Shown here piece by piece: positions 33,987-46,576 of a DNA stretch of 64,000 nucleotides. This DNA is from Apostichopus japonicus (taxonomy: Eukaryota; Echinodermata; Holothuroidea; Aspidochirotida; Stichopodidae), in assembly GCF_037975245.1 (NCBI RefSeq), contig NC_092577.1, positions 34,110,898 through 34,174,897 of the forward strand, given 5' to 3'. The notes under the pieces are model-generated. The model was not told where the DNA came from and did not search any database. It was given only the letters and a program-made list of their open reading frames with translations. The position numbers were made by a program, and so were the translations under genes. Numbering within the stretch: the first letter of the stretch is position 1; every line of letters begins with the position of its first letter.

Positions 33987-35951
33987 AAAGACAGTCCACT
34001 GGGAAACCTGATTTAGACTGATGACTGAGAAATACGTCCTTAACATCTAACAGAATTCATGCAATTCCTACATCACGTGTTCGCGATATAGACGTTTGAA
34101 GTTGTTATGCAGTTGATACCATAAGTGAACTTGGAGCAAACAGGTGTTACGTAATAGTTGCACATTGAGAGTATTATCATTATATGTTATAAACAAATTT
34201 TCGTAATGTTTTTTATTATTATTATTATTATTGGATCGTTTGTTATCGGTACGATTCTAACATTACCCCGAATTCAGAGCATTTGAAGTTAACAATATAC
34301 CAATATGCTTATGACGTATTGTATTCATACAAAGATGTATTCCATTTTGAGGTAGGAAATTGGGTGTAAATTTCACTGAAAAAATCAACCAAATTTGCCA
34401 ATTTGCATTAGTGACATCACATCTGTTTGCTTCGAGTTCATTTATGTAAGTATTAAACGTATTAAACTTCAACTGTTGTTTATGTCGCACACGGCATACA
34501 TCTAGGTCATGAATCTTAAGTTTCCCCAGAATTCTAGGGATATGTTCCTCTACCTGCAGTTAAAATGTATCATAAAGTTTAATCTGATGTATCTGATATA
34601 TACCTCTTTAAAATTAAGATATGTGTTTACACTTCAGTAATTAAATATAGTGGAGTTTCATTTCTCCAAGTAATATTGATCCAATAGTTTTATGCTACGT
34701 GGTGAAATCAGTAAGAAAGGTAACAAAACTGTGTTTTCTCTTTTCCCCAACCCACAATTCAAAAAGCCATTTCCTATACAAGTAAGTTGCGACCCACATA
34801 CTTTCCTTATTATATAAACTATAAATTTACTATTTTGACTATCTTTTAACTTTTTTATATGCCTCTAAATACAATCAAACTTACTGACAAACTTTTGAAA
34901 ACGCAAAAGAAGAAAGGGCAGAGTTCGATTTATAAAACCTGTTGCTCATCTCGTTGGGTTTGGTTTAGAGATGAATGATTGTATACGTTTCGTCCCTCCT
35001 CCCCCCCCCCCCCGACCCTCCCTACACTCCCCAAAAGACTTACCTCGTCCCGCCGTCAACCTGGTCTTCTTCACTTGCAAGCAAACGACACAAATTAAAG
35101 ATTGATTTGTCATATACTTCTAAGAGCTGATACATAACAGTATTGTTCGAAATCAATTTATTGTTCTATTTAGTTCTCTTTTTATTGAGTACATTGACAG
35201 TGTTGACACTCGCGACGCAAAGGAAGCATGGGGACCTTTTACCATCCCCTCCCCATCCATTGTAATGCTCTCACCTCCGCCACCCCATTACATTCCGGTG
35301 CGGTAAACAGAACTGACTCTCAATTTCGTCCAAATTTCCTAGATTTGGGCAATATTAAGTTAACACAATGCTACAATCCGGGGTTTTGGCCCTTTAGGCC
35401 CCGCACAGGCTTTGAAATACATTCCAACGAAATGGAATCTCTCAATTTACTTCTGTGCTTAAGTTAACATAGCTACAAGAGAACTTGCTGAAAGCACTGC
35501 AGCTTCCGTGCTTGAAATACCTTCCACAGATATGAAATTCATCGTTTCTATAAGTGCTTTGGTACTTTAAAGTAGGTTGCTATGATATAACAATATTAAT
35601 ATCGTCCAAAGTCTAATAGCATCTGTAAATACTCAACCATCACGGTGTGCTCATGGAGATAACAGAATATTTTTAAATACTATATCGTTTAGTACTTGCA
35701 TGCGAACAGCTAGTATATCGACCTAACAATACCGTATACTTTGAAGCATCTGCTTACCAACACCCAGTCCATTGTTGATTCAGAAAGGTGGACTTTGTTC
35801 CAGAAATATAGCCTGCTATAACAGTGACACAAGCAAGATATGTAACATCAACATATCTAAGTCAGTATATGAAATAATTCACAGGACCCGTTGTCTATTG
35901 AGGTACAAAGTATAGCCACAGACTTCAACTACATATGATCAACGTCAAGCA
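33987..35951. other. Intergenic region; no gene recognised
   Basis: Between the TIE-like gene and the first possible exon of the death-fold/VLIG locus. It contains an (ATT)n run at about 34213-34232 and poly-C at about 35001-35014. Short ORFs such as 35228-35467 have no recognisable features. Confidence 0.5.
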
Positions 35952-35975
35952 ATGGCAGACGGAGCAAGTGGAGCG
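35952..35975 (+). CDS. Possible first coding exon of the death-fold/VLIG locus
   Basis: ATG at 35952 in good context (AAGCAATGG) encodes MADGASGA and ends at a perfect GTAAGT donor, phase 0. It joins in frame with 36948-36981 (acceptor TATTTTCAG), giving MADGASGAIGPSSGRRKSH and phase 1 out, which matches the death-effector-like exon. Very short, so support rests on the start codon, donor and phase. Confidence 0.5.
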
Positions 35976-36947
35976 GTAAGTTTTAGAATCACATTGTAAT
36001 TTGAAGACGTCATACTTGATTGGCAGTGTTTAAGAGAGTTATAAATCGAGTAGCTAAATTTCAGGAGTCAAGTGAGTTGAACAAATTCGTCAAATCTGCT
36101 TATTGAGAAAATAAAGTGTCTCGAGTCCAGGATTCGAGTCAGAGATAACACTGGCAGTGATTCGATTCGACCTGAAATAAAGTGGTTGACTTGTTGAACT
36201 TTGTTGTTTGAAACTACATACGGGATAGAACTTGGATTCTGTTCTAGACATATTGACTATAATATTAATATATATTCACGTTGGGAGGCAAATTCCTGGA
36301 CAACTTGATGGGAACCAACATGATCATTAGCAAATGGAATCACTCACATTATCATGTCGCTCAAAGTTTTGTGATTAAGTACATGCTCAATTCTAAAGAG
36401 TAAGAAATATCCAGTATGCTCGCTTAGTAGTGAATTTCATTCGTACTGAACAGTACGGGAGATTCTAACCAAAGTAGTTCTAACCAGAGGACATCTTCCA
36501 TCTATTTGTGCTTTTTGGCCAGCACGTCTTGCTAATTGTCATGTAACAGAAATTAAGCGCGTTGGTTTCGCCCGAAATTGATGAAGATTCGGCTAAGGGG
36601 CCCTGCTAGAAATTCCATTGGGATAATCAACTCCTGCTGGGGGTTGATAAGTGTTGTTGTTACCTGGTCAGCCTCTCCTGCTGCTGATGTCAAACATAAG
36701 CTTAAAGCACTGTAACAATCATGTGGTAATTTTCAATGTGGATCTATACTTACCAGCTAATATAAAACTTCTTCCGTGTCAAGCTCTACCTTTGGATATC
36801 GTATTGATCTTCCTCTCTTTCCCCTTTTGTTATGAGGGGGGGGGGGGGCTGGACAGCTTTTAACTCCAACCATAAGTGGCTGTCATTACTTAACGTAAGT
36901 GGGACGGCTCAGTAATTGATGGTTTAAATGTTGGATTCTATTTTCAG

Positions 36948-36981
36948 ATTGGCCCTTCCTCAGGCAGGCGGAAGAGCCATG
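36948..36981 (+). CDS. Possible second coding exon (basic linker)
   Basis: 34-nt exon bounded by TTCTATTTTCAG and GTAAGT. It encodes IGPSSGRRKSH and ends in phase 1. It can join directly to 38789 or to the optional exon at 37791. Confidence 0.45.
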
Positions 36982-37790
36982 GTAAGTCTTTCAAATGGAT
37001 CAAAGCACCGGCTGTATTCCTCTGTAAATGATTATGACTATACATAAAGGTTATAAATGTATATTGCATTTCATCTGGGAAAAGAAACTTTGTTGGTAGA
37101 AAACAAACAGTATGCAGGGAGGGGACAGGGATTAACACATACACCCTATGTTTAATTCTATGCTAAAACATAATGTCTGCAGTTGTTTTTATGTGTTGTT
37201 CACTTTATTGTTTATTTTACATTTTCCTATTTCTGTTATTAATCTCTTTATCGATTGTGTTTTTGGTTAATGTAGTTGCAAACGATGGTAAATGTTCCCA
37301 TCAATGTGCTGGAGAATGAACAATTAAGTTTGAAAATTACAAAAATAATTTCTATTTTTGAGGGTAGCATTACAAACCTAAAAATCCCTTCCACTCTTCA
37401 CGTGCCCTTTTAACATGCTTCCGCAACTTCAACATGACATAGAAATTATCTGTTTTCTAAACCTGATAAAGGAATACTATTTATTCCCTTTACTAGGCAT
37501 TCTAGGAGTTTGTATGGTAATGCAGTGGGTAACCAAGGAACGGGAAGAAAGAAAGAGGTTGAAAAGGTTTAGGCGGACGTAAATTGGATATCATTTAACT
37601 GTTTTGACAAAAGTCCTTGTACATAGAATACTATTCATTGTAGTGCGTGCCTGAGGTTTCGCAAAACCATGCATCCCTTTAGAATGTGCAACATTTGGAT
37701 AAAAATACTCAAAGCAAGTTGCTTTATTGACCCAATGACTCCAAGCAGGAGTTTACTGGTGTAACTCCAGCTAAGATTTGTATCTTTTAG

Positions 37791-38117
37791 AATATATTTC
37801 ATTTAGTCCAAGTCATCATGAAAATTTATCCGTTGATCCAACCGATCAGAACCTACAAAACCCTTCAATTATTTCTGGTTGCATGAATCGTCCTCAAGAG
37901 TATCTTAAAGCATGTAAAGATTATATACAAGCATATGAACGATATGACAGAGAAAAACAGTTTTTTTTTACTGATTTGTTTGGTCTACGATATGCACCCT
38001 GTCATCTGCAAACTTTGGTAAGGCCTATTAAATGTTCGTGCTATGGGTACATCTGCATTAATTATGTTTTGTTGATTTTTGAAGGACTTAGGCTAGAGTA
38101 CTATGTTCTTCCCGTCG
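37791..38117 (+). CDS. Optional cassette exon, unrecognised
   Basis: Open from the acceptor TATCTTTTAG to either a GTAAGG donor at 38018 (phase 0 out) or GTAATT at 38118 (phase 1 out). Only the second is phase-compatible with the next exon, making a 327-nt symmetrical cassette. The encoded segment contains KACKDYIQAYERYDREKQ, likely helical, followed by hydrophobic residues. No family is recognised; it could be non-coding. Confidence 0.3.
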
Positions 38118-38788
38118 GTAATTAAAATGATTTATATTCTCTCTTTGGACAGTTTGTTAAAAAAATGTAACAGGTTATCAGCCAAAGATACCAGGAAAAC
38201 ATATTGCGTCATTTAAAAGATTTAGGTAAAGGAATCGCGGAGTTACAACAAAATTTATGCCTTAGTCTAGTGCACCAAGTTAGGAACCATCAGCACTAGG
38301 GCTACTTCTAGGCCTAGTATCGTAGTAAACCTCAGTGCTCGATCGCCACGGCAACCTTCGTAAATGTAACGTTAAAACTGATTCTAAAAGCATAGGAGTA
38401 ATAATGGAGTAGACATAGGTCTAGCATATAGCCTAGGCCTATGTAAAGTCATGATCATCTACGCCTATTTATTCAGGTGGGCATGGGCCTATGTGTCGCT
38501 ATCGGCATGTAGGCCTAATAGGCGAGTAAAATCAATATATTGTTTATAGTTCAAAGCCTGGACTCAGACTCGATTCGCACTCTGGTTTCCTAGACTCAAA
38601 CTTGTCTTGGACTCAGCCTGCCTCTGACTCAGACTTGTTTTGGACCCGGACTTGCTGGAATTGGAACTGGATTTAGATGTGCTGGACTCTACTACAGTTC
38701 TGTTATATATATGTTATTCTTTTTGTTTAGATGATAAGCTTGGGAATTATTTCTCTCGTAACAGTTTAAATCTCTGTTTACATTTCAG

Positions 38789-39088
38789 TTATTGATGAGC
38801 AACGTGGCATCAACACGACATTCGACTATCTCGACATGATGGAAAGTTTACAGCAATCTCTAGACATACCAACCATCAAGAAATTATGTGAATATTTCAA
38901 TATGACTAGTTCATTAGAGAATATCAGGGCTAGCGACAAACCTCAACGTTATTTCATACTTGAGTGCCGTAGAGAGTGTATCATCACAAGAAATGACACA
39001 ACAAAGCTACTTGAAGCTTTTAGAAAGATTGGTCTGCCAACCCTTCAAAGAATTATTGAGGACTACAATCAGATTTTAAAATACCCAG
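38789..39088 (+). CDS. Death-effector-domain-like exon
   Basis: Acceptor TTTACATTTCAG, donor GTAAGT, 300 nt, phase 1 to 1. The ~100 residues begin VIDEQRG and are predicted all-helical. Features fitting a DED are hydrophobic helix-1/2 positions (FDYLDMMESLQQSL...IKKLCEYF), an acidic/basic mid-region, a NDTTKLLEAFRKIGL segment corresponding to DED helix 5 and its following turn, and LQRIIEDYNQ for helix 6. DEDs mediate homotypic assembly of caspase-8/FADD-type complexes. No caspase domain follows. A DED is favoured over pyrin or death domain by the ND...L...L..IGL pattern, but the fold subtype is uncertain. Confidence 0.6.
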
Positions 39089-40049
39089 GTAAGTTTAGTT
39101 TCTCTTTTTCTCTCAATTTATGCTTTGATTGATAAAGTAACAACTATTGTAATATTGTACAACTTTAGTTTCGTTATTTTCGTCCATGGCTCTCACTGCA
39201 TGACATTATGGTGTCCAATTATCAATTCTCACAAACAGTTGCAATAACGTATTGTTCCGATTAGCATGCATAACATTTGAAGTCACAACTTTTCGGAAGG
39301 TATACAGTAAGTCTGATATCCAGTATTTTTAAGAACACTGAGTATCATCATTCACATCATTGAAACAAAACACACTCTTGCTCTTTATGAATAACAGAAA
39401 TTCCCTAGTTGGTAGTTTTATTAAATACGCCGGTTATGGATCTTTTGTTCATTACTAATTTGTTCATATCTTGTGGCGATATAGGGCCAGATTATATCGA
39501 TAACCCCCAACAAGCTCTTTGCCCATTGCACGCATATTAAAATGCATAAATAGCCAAAGCAATGTAGGTTATCCGTCTCGGAAAGTCTACATTGCTAATT
39601 CATGTTAAACGCCAATGGTCCTGTGAAAGATACGACCAAGTGACAGGCAGATATAGGTAGCAATGATTGTTTGAATGAAAGTTTCGAGCGTGAAATCAGT
39701 GAAGTTTCACGCACTTTCAACTTGATGTATATGTTTGAAGACAAAAGTCCTTAAAAGTGATGATATTATGGTTTAAATATACACAACTTTGGTGATGAGT
39801 CTACATCTTTTTAGATTGTCCACTTGTCTTTCTTTACATGTTGTAAGATAGAGGTAGAACCTTATGTTGTAAGATAGAAGAAGAACCTTCAACATGGGAT
39901 TTGTCAGCAACGATGACACATGTTGATCTTATTCATTTTACAGTTTTGTTGCTTTATCGTGGTGTGTAGTAAGACACTTTTTATACATTATGTTGTTTAA
40001 CATGTAAAACAATAAATGTTTGCTTTGGTTTGAATGGACCCCCCATTTG
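39089..40049. other. Intron of the death-fold/VLIG locus
   Basis: AT-rich, no exon or repeat family recognised apart from a duplicated TTATGTTGTAAGATAGA motif near 39838-39882. Confidence 0.5.
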
Positions 40050-40399
40050 CTCTCTTAAAATGAGAGACTGAAATTTCAGTCTAATCGACTGAAATTTCAG
40101 TCTAATGATGGATGGGATAAGGGATCAGACTACTTAGACTGAATTTCAGTCTGAAATGTAAAGACTGAAGGTCAGTCTTAATTAGACTGAGTACTCTGCA
40201 GTCTAATAGACTGAAAATCAAACCACTTTAGACTGAACAGTCAGCAGTTTAGACTGATTTATTGCAGCACCAGTCTTAATTAGATTGAATATGCTCAGTC
40301 TATTAGACTGAAATCAGACTGAACAGTCGGTCCTTTAGACTGAATTATTACACATCACAGCTATACTGTCAATCTTATAAACTGCAGATCCTGGATTGA

Positions 40400-42163
40400 A
40401 CAAGCTTTTCTATTGATCCTCCGTGTTAGCTTGGTGCTGGAATTCTTCAATATAGATGCATTTAAGGCCATCATCAAAGACAACATTCAATGATCTGTTA
40501 ATGCAGGGGAATTCGCCTTCACATCCAATCATGTTAGGCTATAAAGACCAGAAAATCATTGTGACAGTCACACACAAAGTACATTAAAAATGGTATTCCA
40601 TCAAGAAATATAATTGTCAATATCCACCGAACAGTAATTTTATTTCCACTAACTCACTAATATATTCTTATAGAATTTTCGTTATCATATTAAAAAAAAA
40701 AACAGAAATCAAAACTACAATATTCTGAGGGATGTTCAACACAACATGTTACCTTTCCAACAAACGTTCAAATTAAAAAGATGCTTTACATAACAGTGAC
40801 ATATTTTCAGTTCAATATTAATCTGTCAAATTTCTGCTTGAATTGGGCCATCTAAAATGTTCTTTAATTTTTTTGAAAAAGGATTAGGTGAGCTGAGAAC
40901 AGATCAGTGGTGTCGCCAATGGGTGGCCTGGGGAACCCCTCCCCCAAGAGGGAATTCACAAATAGACATATCACCAACCAAAATTCATATGTCTGGCAAC
41001 ACCACTGCAACAGAAAGCACTTTAAATTCTTTGTATATTACCACCAGGTGGTAATACCCTGGAATTCATTGACAACACAGCTGTAAATTGAGTCGTTATA
41101 TACCCAGCTGATCCCATCTCCCGATCTCACTGAACTTTAACTTTTCCGCTGTAAAGGATATAGTAACTATACGATCCTGCCTTTACAAAAGGGATAGGAT
41201 GGAAACACTACGATAGTACAATGGATCTGGTACATTGCCTTTTTTCCAGTTGTAAATCATTAATGTATAGTAGCAACAATTTCTTAGAATGATTTCAAAA
41301 TGGGGAAAACATATGACAAATTTTCAGAAGGTTATTTATAAAATATTAGGAATGGTTAAACTATATATCAGTGCCGTCAACATTTAAATACTTTGTGTTT
41401 CAATGATATAGATTGGCGATTGCTGAAAGTCATTATCCAGCACACACAAAACAACATATTACAAGCAGTTAACAGAATGGCACTAACTTCATAATGGCTA
41501 TTAGATAAACATGAATTATTATATACTGCATTCACAATTTCATGATATGGCATTCATATAAAGCAAATTTGTATGCAAAAACAGCACATGTGACTATTAT
41601 ACCACCCTCAATTATTTCTTAACTTTCTGATAGTAATCATGTATAGTGATTTTGATTGGGATTTCAATCAAACTTTGAAGTTTTGTAAATTATCTGATGT
41701 GAATCATTTAATGTCGGGCTCAAGCTGAAAAAAAAAATGTGACCCAAAGTCGACTAAAAAATAATGAGGAAAGGATATTCTCAAATGGAATTTTCTACAG
41801 TTACTGAATTTATAATAATCAGGTTACTTGCTTTTCATGGCACAAGTTATGGAATATTGTGCATAATAAATAATATTAGCTTAATTAATTGCTTAATTAA
41901 ATAAACCTTCAACATAGTGAGTGCAGTGAAATGTGGGAACATTAAAGTAAACATTAAAATAACATGCTCGAAAAATCATACAACAAAGTTTTTTTGGCAA
42001 CTAGGTGTTTGTTTAATTACATTCATAATTAGATCAGTATCATTAAAAAACATTTTGACAACCAAAAATCAATGAAATATTTATTTCTGGAGCCCTATTC
42101 ATATAAAACTGTTGGTAAACTCTGGGTTATCAATTTAACATTTTAGGGTATGTGTTAGTTACT
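40400..42163. other. Interior of the putative TIR element, no gene recognised
   Basis: AT-rich sequence without recognisable ORFs, exons or repeats. A 65-codon ORF at 40857-41054 has no supporting features. Confidence 0.4.
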
Positions 42164-42490
42164 CCTTAAAGGTATTGAAGACTTGTCCCAAACAGCATGC
42201 AGCCATCTGAAAAAGTTAACTTTCTGTTGCTTGCAAGTGATGTTTGTTCGTGTCGCTAACAAAGACAGACAGTAATGAAACGTGATACCTTGATATCTTT
42301 AGCTGGACCTGAGATGTTCATCGCTGTATCGTTTATACACTGTGATGTGGGTATTGACCGCAGCTGTATGTACTGACTGTACACTAGTGTCTAATTACCG
42401 ACGGTAGCAAGCTGTGTTTGTATTTTCTGGGATCGATGGCAGTGTCTAACACTTCTGTCACACCTCATTTGAAACTAGGTCAGATTACCG
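42164..42490 (-). repeat. Dispersed repeat, copy B (uninterrupted)
   Basis: Reverse-complement match to 1-210 plus 484-595. The site where copy A carries the SINE reads through here as AGTAATGAAAC (42271-42281), so copy B is the empty-site allele of the family. It is nested inside the putative TIR element. Confidence 0.75.
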
Positions 42491-43520
42491 GCATTAGACG
42501 TTCTTTTTGCGCGAGTCTTCACACCCTTTTAAAGTTACTCCATGCTGACAGACGGGGTTCCGGCCTACAGAGCAATAAAATGTAACATTCACTCCTTGAA
42601 ATTACTCCATGCTGACTGCCCTTATTGATGTGGCAAGGATACGGACTAGAGACTTCACTTCTGTTGGTTGCAAAATTCCATACACCATGGAAGCATGGAA
42701 CTCACAAAACTAGTGTTGTAGAGGGGGTGTATAGTCTATGTTAAATGTATGTTCTACGCCTCTGTCCCTGTTGGAATGGCCAGTTTATCTGCCACAATGA
42801 AGAATTGTTTGGGGTTCAATTCTGGTCCGAGAGATAGGATGAAAGGCTGCCAATATTGTCCTTGTCTGCCCTGTGCTGCGCTCTCAATATCTGTGCCCTC
42901 CTGTTTGGTGAAGATAAAAATAAATGTGATGAAGGACAAGCAATATGGTATGAATCAAAACATTCTTAAAAAAAGATATGTTGAGAGGTAGAGTTCGATG
43001 TGGACTAGACTAGAATAATATTTAGGAGAGAATGGAGAAAGAAGAACATGACTGGCATTGTACGAAGGAGATATATCAATTCATGATAGGCAGCAATATG
43101 TCATCCATGGTGGGTGAGATGTGTTATGTGAAGGTGGATTCAAATTCAACCTAACATTTATGGGTTATCATGTTGATTTTGGCAGGTACATGGTTACCAA
43201 GCAAGGTTTGTTGTTAGTTGTTTTCAGAAATTTCTCTTTTTAAGGATAAATTGTTCATGACATCTCCTGATTCCATTTCATCAGCATAGAAAACCAGTGA
43301 ACAAGGAATATGATTTACATTTTAGCCTACTGATTTCACTAATATGTCTATCTGCTTGTAAAAGAAACTGATTTCATAAGATTAGTGAATGGTAATATTA
43401 CTGTAAAATCTTATAGTAAAGACTGATGGCCCACTATATGTTTAATAAAATAGCAAAAGCATACCAATTCTTTTCCAGTTTCCACATGATTTAAATACAA
43501 TGGTAATTGTTTAACAGAAT
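42491..43520. other. Interior of the putative TIR element, no gene recognised
   Basis: The words ACTCCATGCTGAC at 42537-42549 and again at 42604-42616 form a short direct repeat. The 80-codon ORF at 42749-42991 has no recognisable domain. Confidence 0.4.
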
Positions 43521-44400
43521 CGTGATAGCTTCATGCTGTAATGGCTGTAGCAGTAACTACATTTTTTTCAAATAATTAAGGGTGCTTACAATCTATGCAT
43601 AATAGTACTGTGTTTTGCAATTTCTTCAGCATTGTTATGTTCAAGTAATTGTTATGAGGTTAACCTAGCCTAGATTCATTTGGGACGATCGAGTACATAT
43701 TGCAGTCCTGACAAGCGTGCTTATTCGCCCGACGATTGGGTACATATGCAGGACAGGCGGGCTAATTTGCCAGACGATCTGGTACCGTGATAGCTTCATG
43801 CTGTAATGGCTGTAGCAGTAACTACATTTTTCAAATAATTAAGGGTGCTTACAATCTATGCATAATAGTACTGTGTTTTGCAATTTCTTCAGCATTATTA
43901 TGTTCAAGTATTTGTTATGAGGTTAACCAAGCCTAGATTCATTTGGGACGATCGAGTACATATTGCAGTCCTGACAAGCGTGCTTATTCGCCCGACGATT
44001 GGGTTCATATGCAGGACAGGCGGGCTAATTTGCCCGACGATCTGGTACCGTGATAGCTTCATGCTGTAATGGCTGTAGCAGTCACTACATTTTTCAAATA
44101 ATTAAGGGTGCTTACAATCTATGCATAATAGTCCTTTGTTTTGCAATTTCTTGAGCATTATTATGTCCAAGTATTTGTTATGAGGTTAACCTAGCCTAGG
44201 CTAGATTCATTTTGGGACGATCGAGTACATATTGCAGGACAAGCATGCTTATTCGCCCGACGATCGGGTACATATGCAGGACAGGCGGGCTGATTTGCCC
44301 GACGATCGGGTACATATGCAGGCTAGGCGGGCTGATTTGCCAGACGATCGGGTACATATGCAGGACCGGCGTGCTTATTCGCCGACGATCGTGTTAATAG
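43521..44400 (+). repeat. Tandem triplication (~264 bp) ending in a 42-bp subrepeat
   Basis: Units start with CGTGATAGCTTCATGCTG at 43521, 43786 and 44049 (third unit diverges slightly). Each unit ends with GACGATCGGGTACATATGCA-type 42-bp subrepeats: two copies in units 1 and 2, four in unit 3 (from about 44217 to 44395). Flanking sequence is rich in CCTAGGC words. Confidence 0.9.
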
Positions 44401-44543
44401 GCCCCATAACAACAGCCTAGGCCCTATTTGCTATGGTACAGCCTAGCTAGGCCTACCTCGCGCACAAACCTAGAATAACTAACGTTACGAACTGCCAAGC
44501 TTTTATTCTGTATTAATTGGAAAACAACAAAAAACATACATAC

Positions 44544-44615
44544 CTTTCCCTCGAAAACTGTTTTCACTTCGTGGAAACCTTTATTTGTAAGAAAAGTTCT
44601 TAAAGACTCAGCCAT
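44544..44615 (-). CDS. Possible first exon of a transposon gene, minus strand
   Basis: On the minus strand an ATG at 44613-44615 begins MAESLRTFLTNKGFHEVKTV and then FEGK, followed immediately by a GTATGT donor. A TATAAATT word lies 11 nt upstream of the ATG. It sits ~450 bp inside the right terminal inverted repeat, as expected for the first exon of an element-encoded protein. No downstream exon was found, so the family is unknown and the gene may be dead. Confidence 0.35.
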
Positions 44616-45244
44616 TGCTAATTTATAACCTTTACTCTAGCTTAGACATACGGTCGTCTGTCTCGTTCATGCCTAGCTGTGTGTACGGCGTGCGTACGTA
44701 CAGTACAGCGAGTACCTGGCTAAGCGAAGAATATAGTAGTATATATGTACACAAGTTGTAGCGCTCGTTGTCACTTGTTTTTTGTGCTGCGTATTTGCAA
44801 GTTTTCGGATGACGTAGGCGCATTTCTGTTCTCTGATTGGATACATTTTTCAGTGGAATACAGAGACTGAAAATGGTAAGATGCCATGCCACATGTGATT
44901 AGCTGATTGGTTAATACAGTCAGTCCAAAACAGCGACTGAACGGTGTAACTGATAATACAGTCTAAGTAGGTGTTTCTCAGTCTAAGCTCAGTGTATAAC
45001 ACTGAAAAAAATTTCAGTCTCAAAGAAGACTGAATTCTTCAGTCTATCAATTTAAGAGAGTGTGATAGTGAAGAGAAAATATTTTTAACATGGATATCGT
45101 CTATTGGTAGTATGATAGCATACAACTTTGATCTTGTAAATTTATTCTTATCTAAAAGTAGTAATAGAACGTTAGTTAAAATACTTAAGAATTTTATGAC
45201 GAAAGTTGATATCATCTATTATAAGTTTTTATTGTTTTCTGCAG

Positions 45245-45601
45245 ATGTTCACGTTACGGTTAATAACAACAACCCAACCAGTGTATTTTCCAACTTTAAG
45301 ACAGTTATGCTTTCAAAGAAACGTGCAATTAAATCTGTCTTCACACGGGATTGCGGAATACATTTCGTAGATTGTAAAGAGGGCAGTCTCGTTATCTGCT
45401 TAAAGGTATCTCTTTTGGAAGCCCTATACAAACTAAAAAAATACATTTCTTCAGGGGAACTTCTCAGAAAATTAATGGCTATTTTTGAAAACGAAATAAG
45501 CGACACGGAAAGGAAAGACTTTCAATCAGAAAGATCGTCAATAAAACTTTCTTACGATAATGAGGAATTTGAAAATGTCAAGCAGCAGTTAATTATAAAA
45601 A
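45245..45601 (+). CDS. Linker/beta-rich domain exon of the death-fold/VLIG locus
   Basis: Acceptor TTGTTTTCTGCAG, donor GTAAGT, 357 nt, phase 1 to 1. The 119 residues include GIHFVDCKEGSLVICLKV, a V-x-G-S-L beta-strand pattern followed by a helical SLLEALYKLKKYISSGELLR segment, and end in an acidic, charged stretch. I do not recognise a named domain. Its position after the DED-like exon and its matched phase argue that it is a genuine exon. Confidence 0.6.
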
Positions 45602-46576
45602 GTAAGTGAATGAACTTATATTTTCTCTTAATCTTCAATAATCGCCCTCGAACGTTTTGAGAATAACAACGGCACAATAGTCAATAGATAACGAAAATGG
45701 TTAATTGACATCATTATCATCGAACCTAAAGAAAAGGGTAAGTGTTTAAATGTTGATTGATTTTGTTTCGTTCCCGCTTCAGTTGCATTTTCTAGTGAAC
45801 CCCTGGTCCATACCTTTGGAACTATTGATACGATCTTTACGATACTTCTTCATTACTGTGTACAGAGGACGAAAGATACATAAACCGTACATCATATTTT
45901 TAATACTGACAAATGGTGACGTGTTTACTACTGTAACTGTTTAATAATAATATAAAGCAGAGACGGGCAAACATGTAGAGAATGTTTTCATCTTCATTTC
46001 TCATATAAATAATATCTTCTGACTTTTGTCAAGGAAGTAGATACAAATGCTGAACTTGCTACGACCGGCGTATTGAATGCAATTTCACAATAGTTATATA
46101 AATTAATATTTGATTCCTCACCTCAGTCCAGTTCCTGCTGAAACTGTAACAAGTTTTGCTTTATTACAATTTCAATAAGTTCTATCTCAAAGTGTTTACA
46201 CGATTCTACTTGTTGTCTTTCTGAAAATAGAGGGTGAACCATACCCCCTGTATCCGCCACTGGGCTATATACTGAATTGCAAATATGCAAGTTTAATACT
46301 TGGAAATTACACACTGTAGCTTAGGTCAAAAGTTAGGATAGGCCTAAATGAGTCCATCCCCAAACAAAACCTTTCATGAATTTATGATTCTTAAGTATTC
46401 AAATTCTAATATTGACTGTCAAATCCGTTCCATAATTAATCCTCATCACAATCATTGGCCAAGATCTTTTGTAAAATGATTTATCACCCTTTGTTGAAGA
46501 AAATAATCTTCTTATTGTGTATATCCTGGGGTCCGATTCGGTCTCTATTGTATTGACCTTCCGGTTGTGTTGTGCA
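45602..46576. other. Intron; start of the duplicated segment
   Basis: From about 46420 the sequence matches 52566 onward (GGCCAAGATCTT, TGTGTATATCCTG, GTTGTGTTGTGCACGC), marking the left part of a segmental duplication. Upstream of that, nothing is recognised. Confidence 0.55.

Larger units (their letters stand above)
40050..45060. mobile_element. Putative ~5-kb terminal-inverted-repeat element with AGACTGAA subrepeats
   Basis: The left end CTCTCTTAAAATGAGAGACT (40050) and right end (reverse complement CTCTCTTAAATTGATAGACT, ending 45060) are imperfect inverted repeats. Both ends run into stretches dense in AGACTGAA/TTCAGTCT words: 40072-40345 on the left, 44865-45045 on the right. The element lies in an intron of the death-fold/VLIG locus. 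No clear target-site duplication is seen. The only coding hint is a short minus-strand exon near the right end (44544-44615). Most of the interior is repeats or unrecognised DNA, so it is at best a non-autonomous or eroded DNA transposon. Confidence 0.6.
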
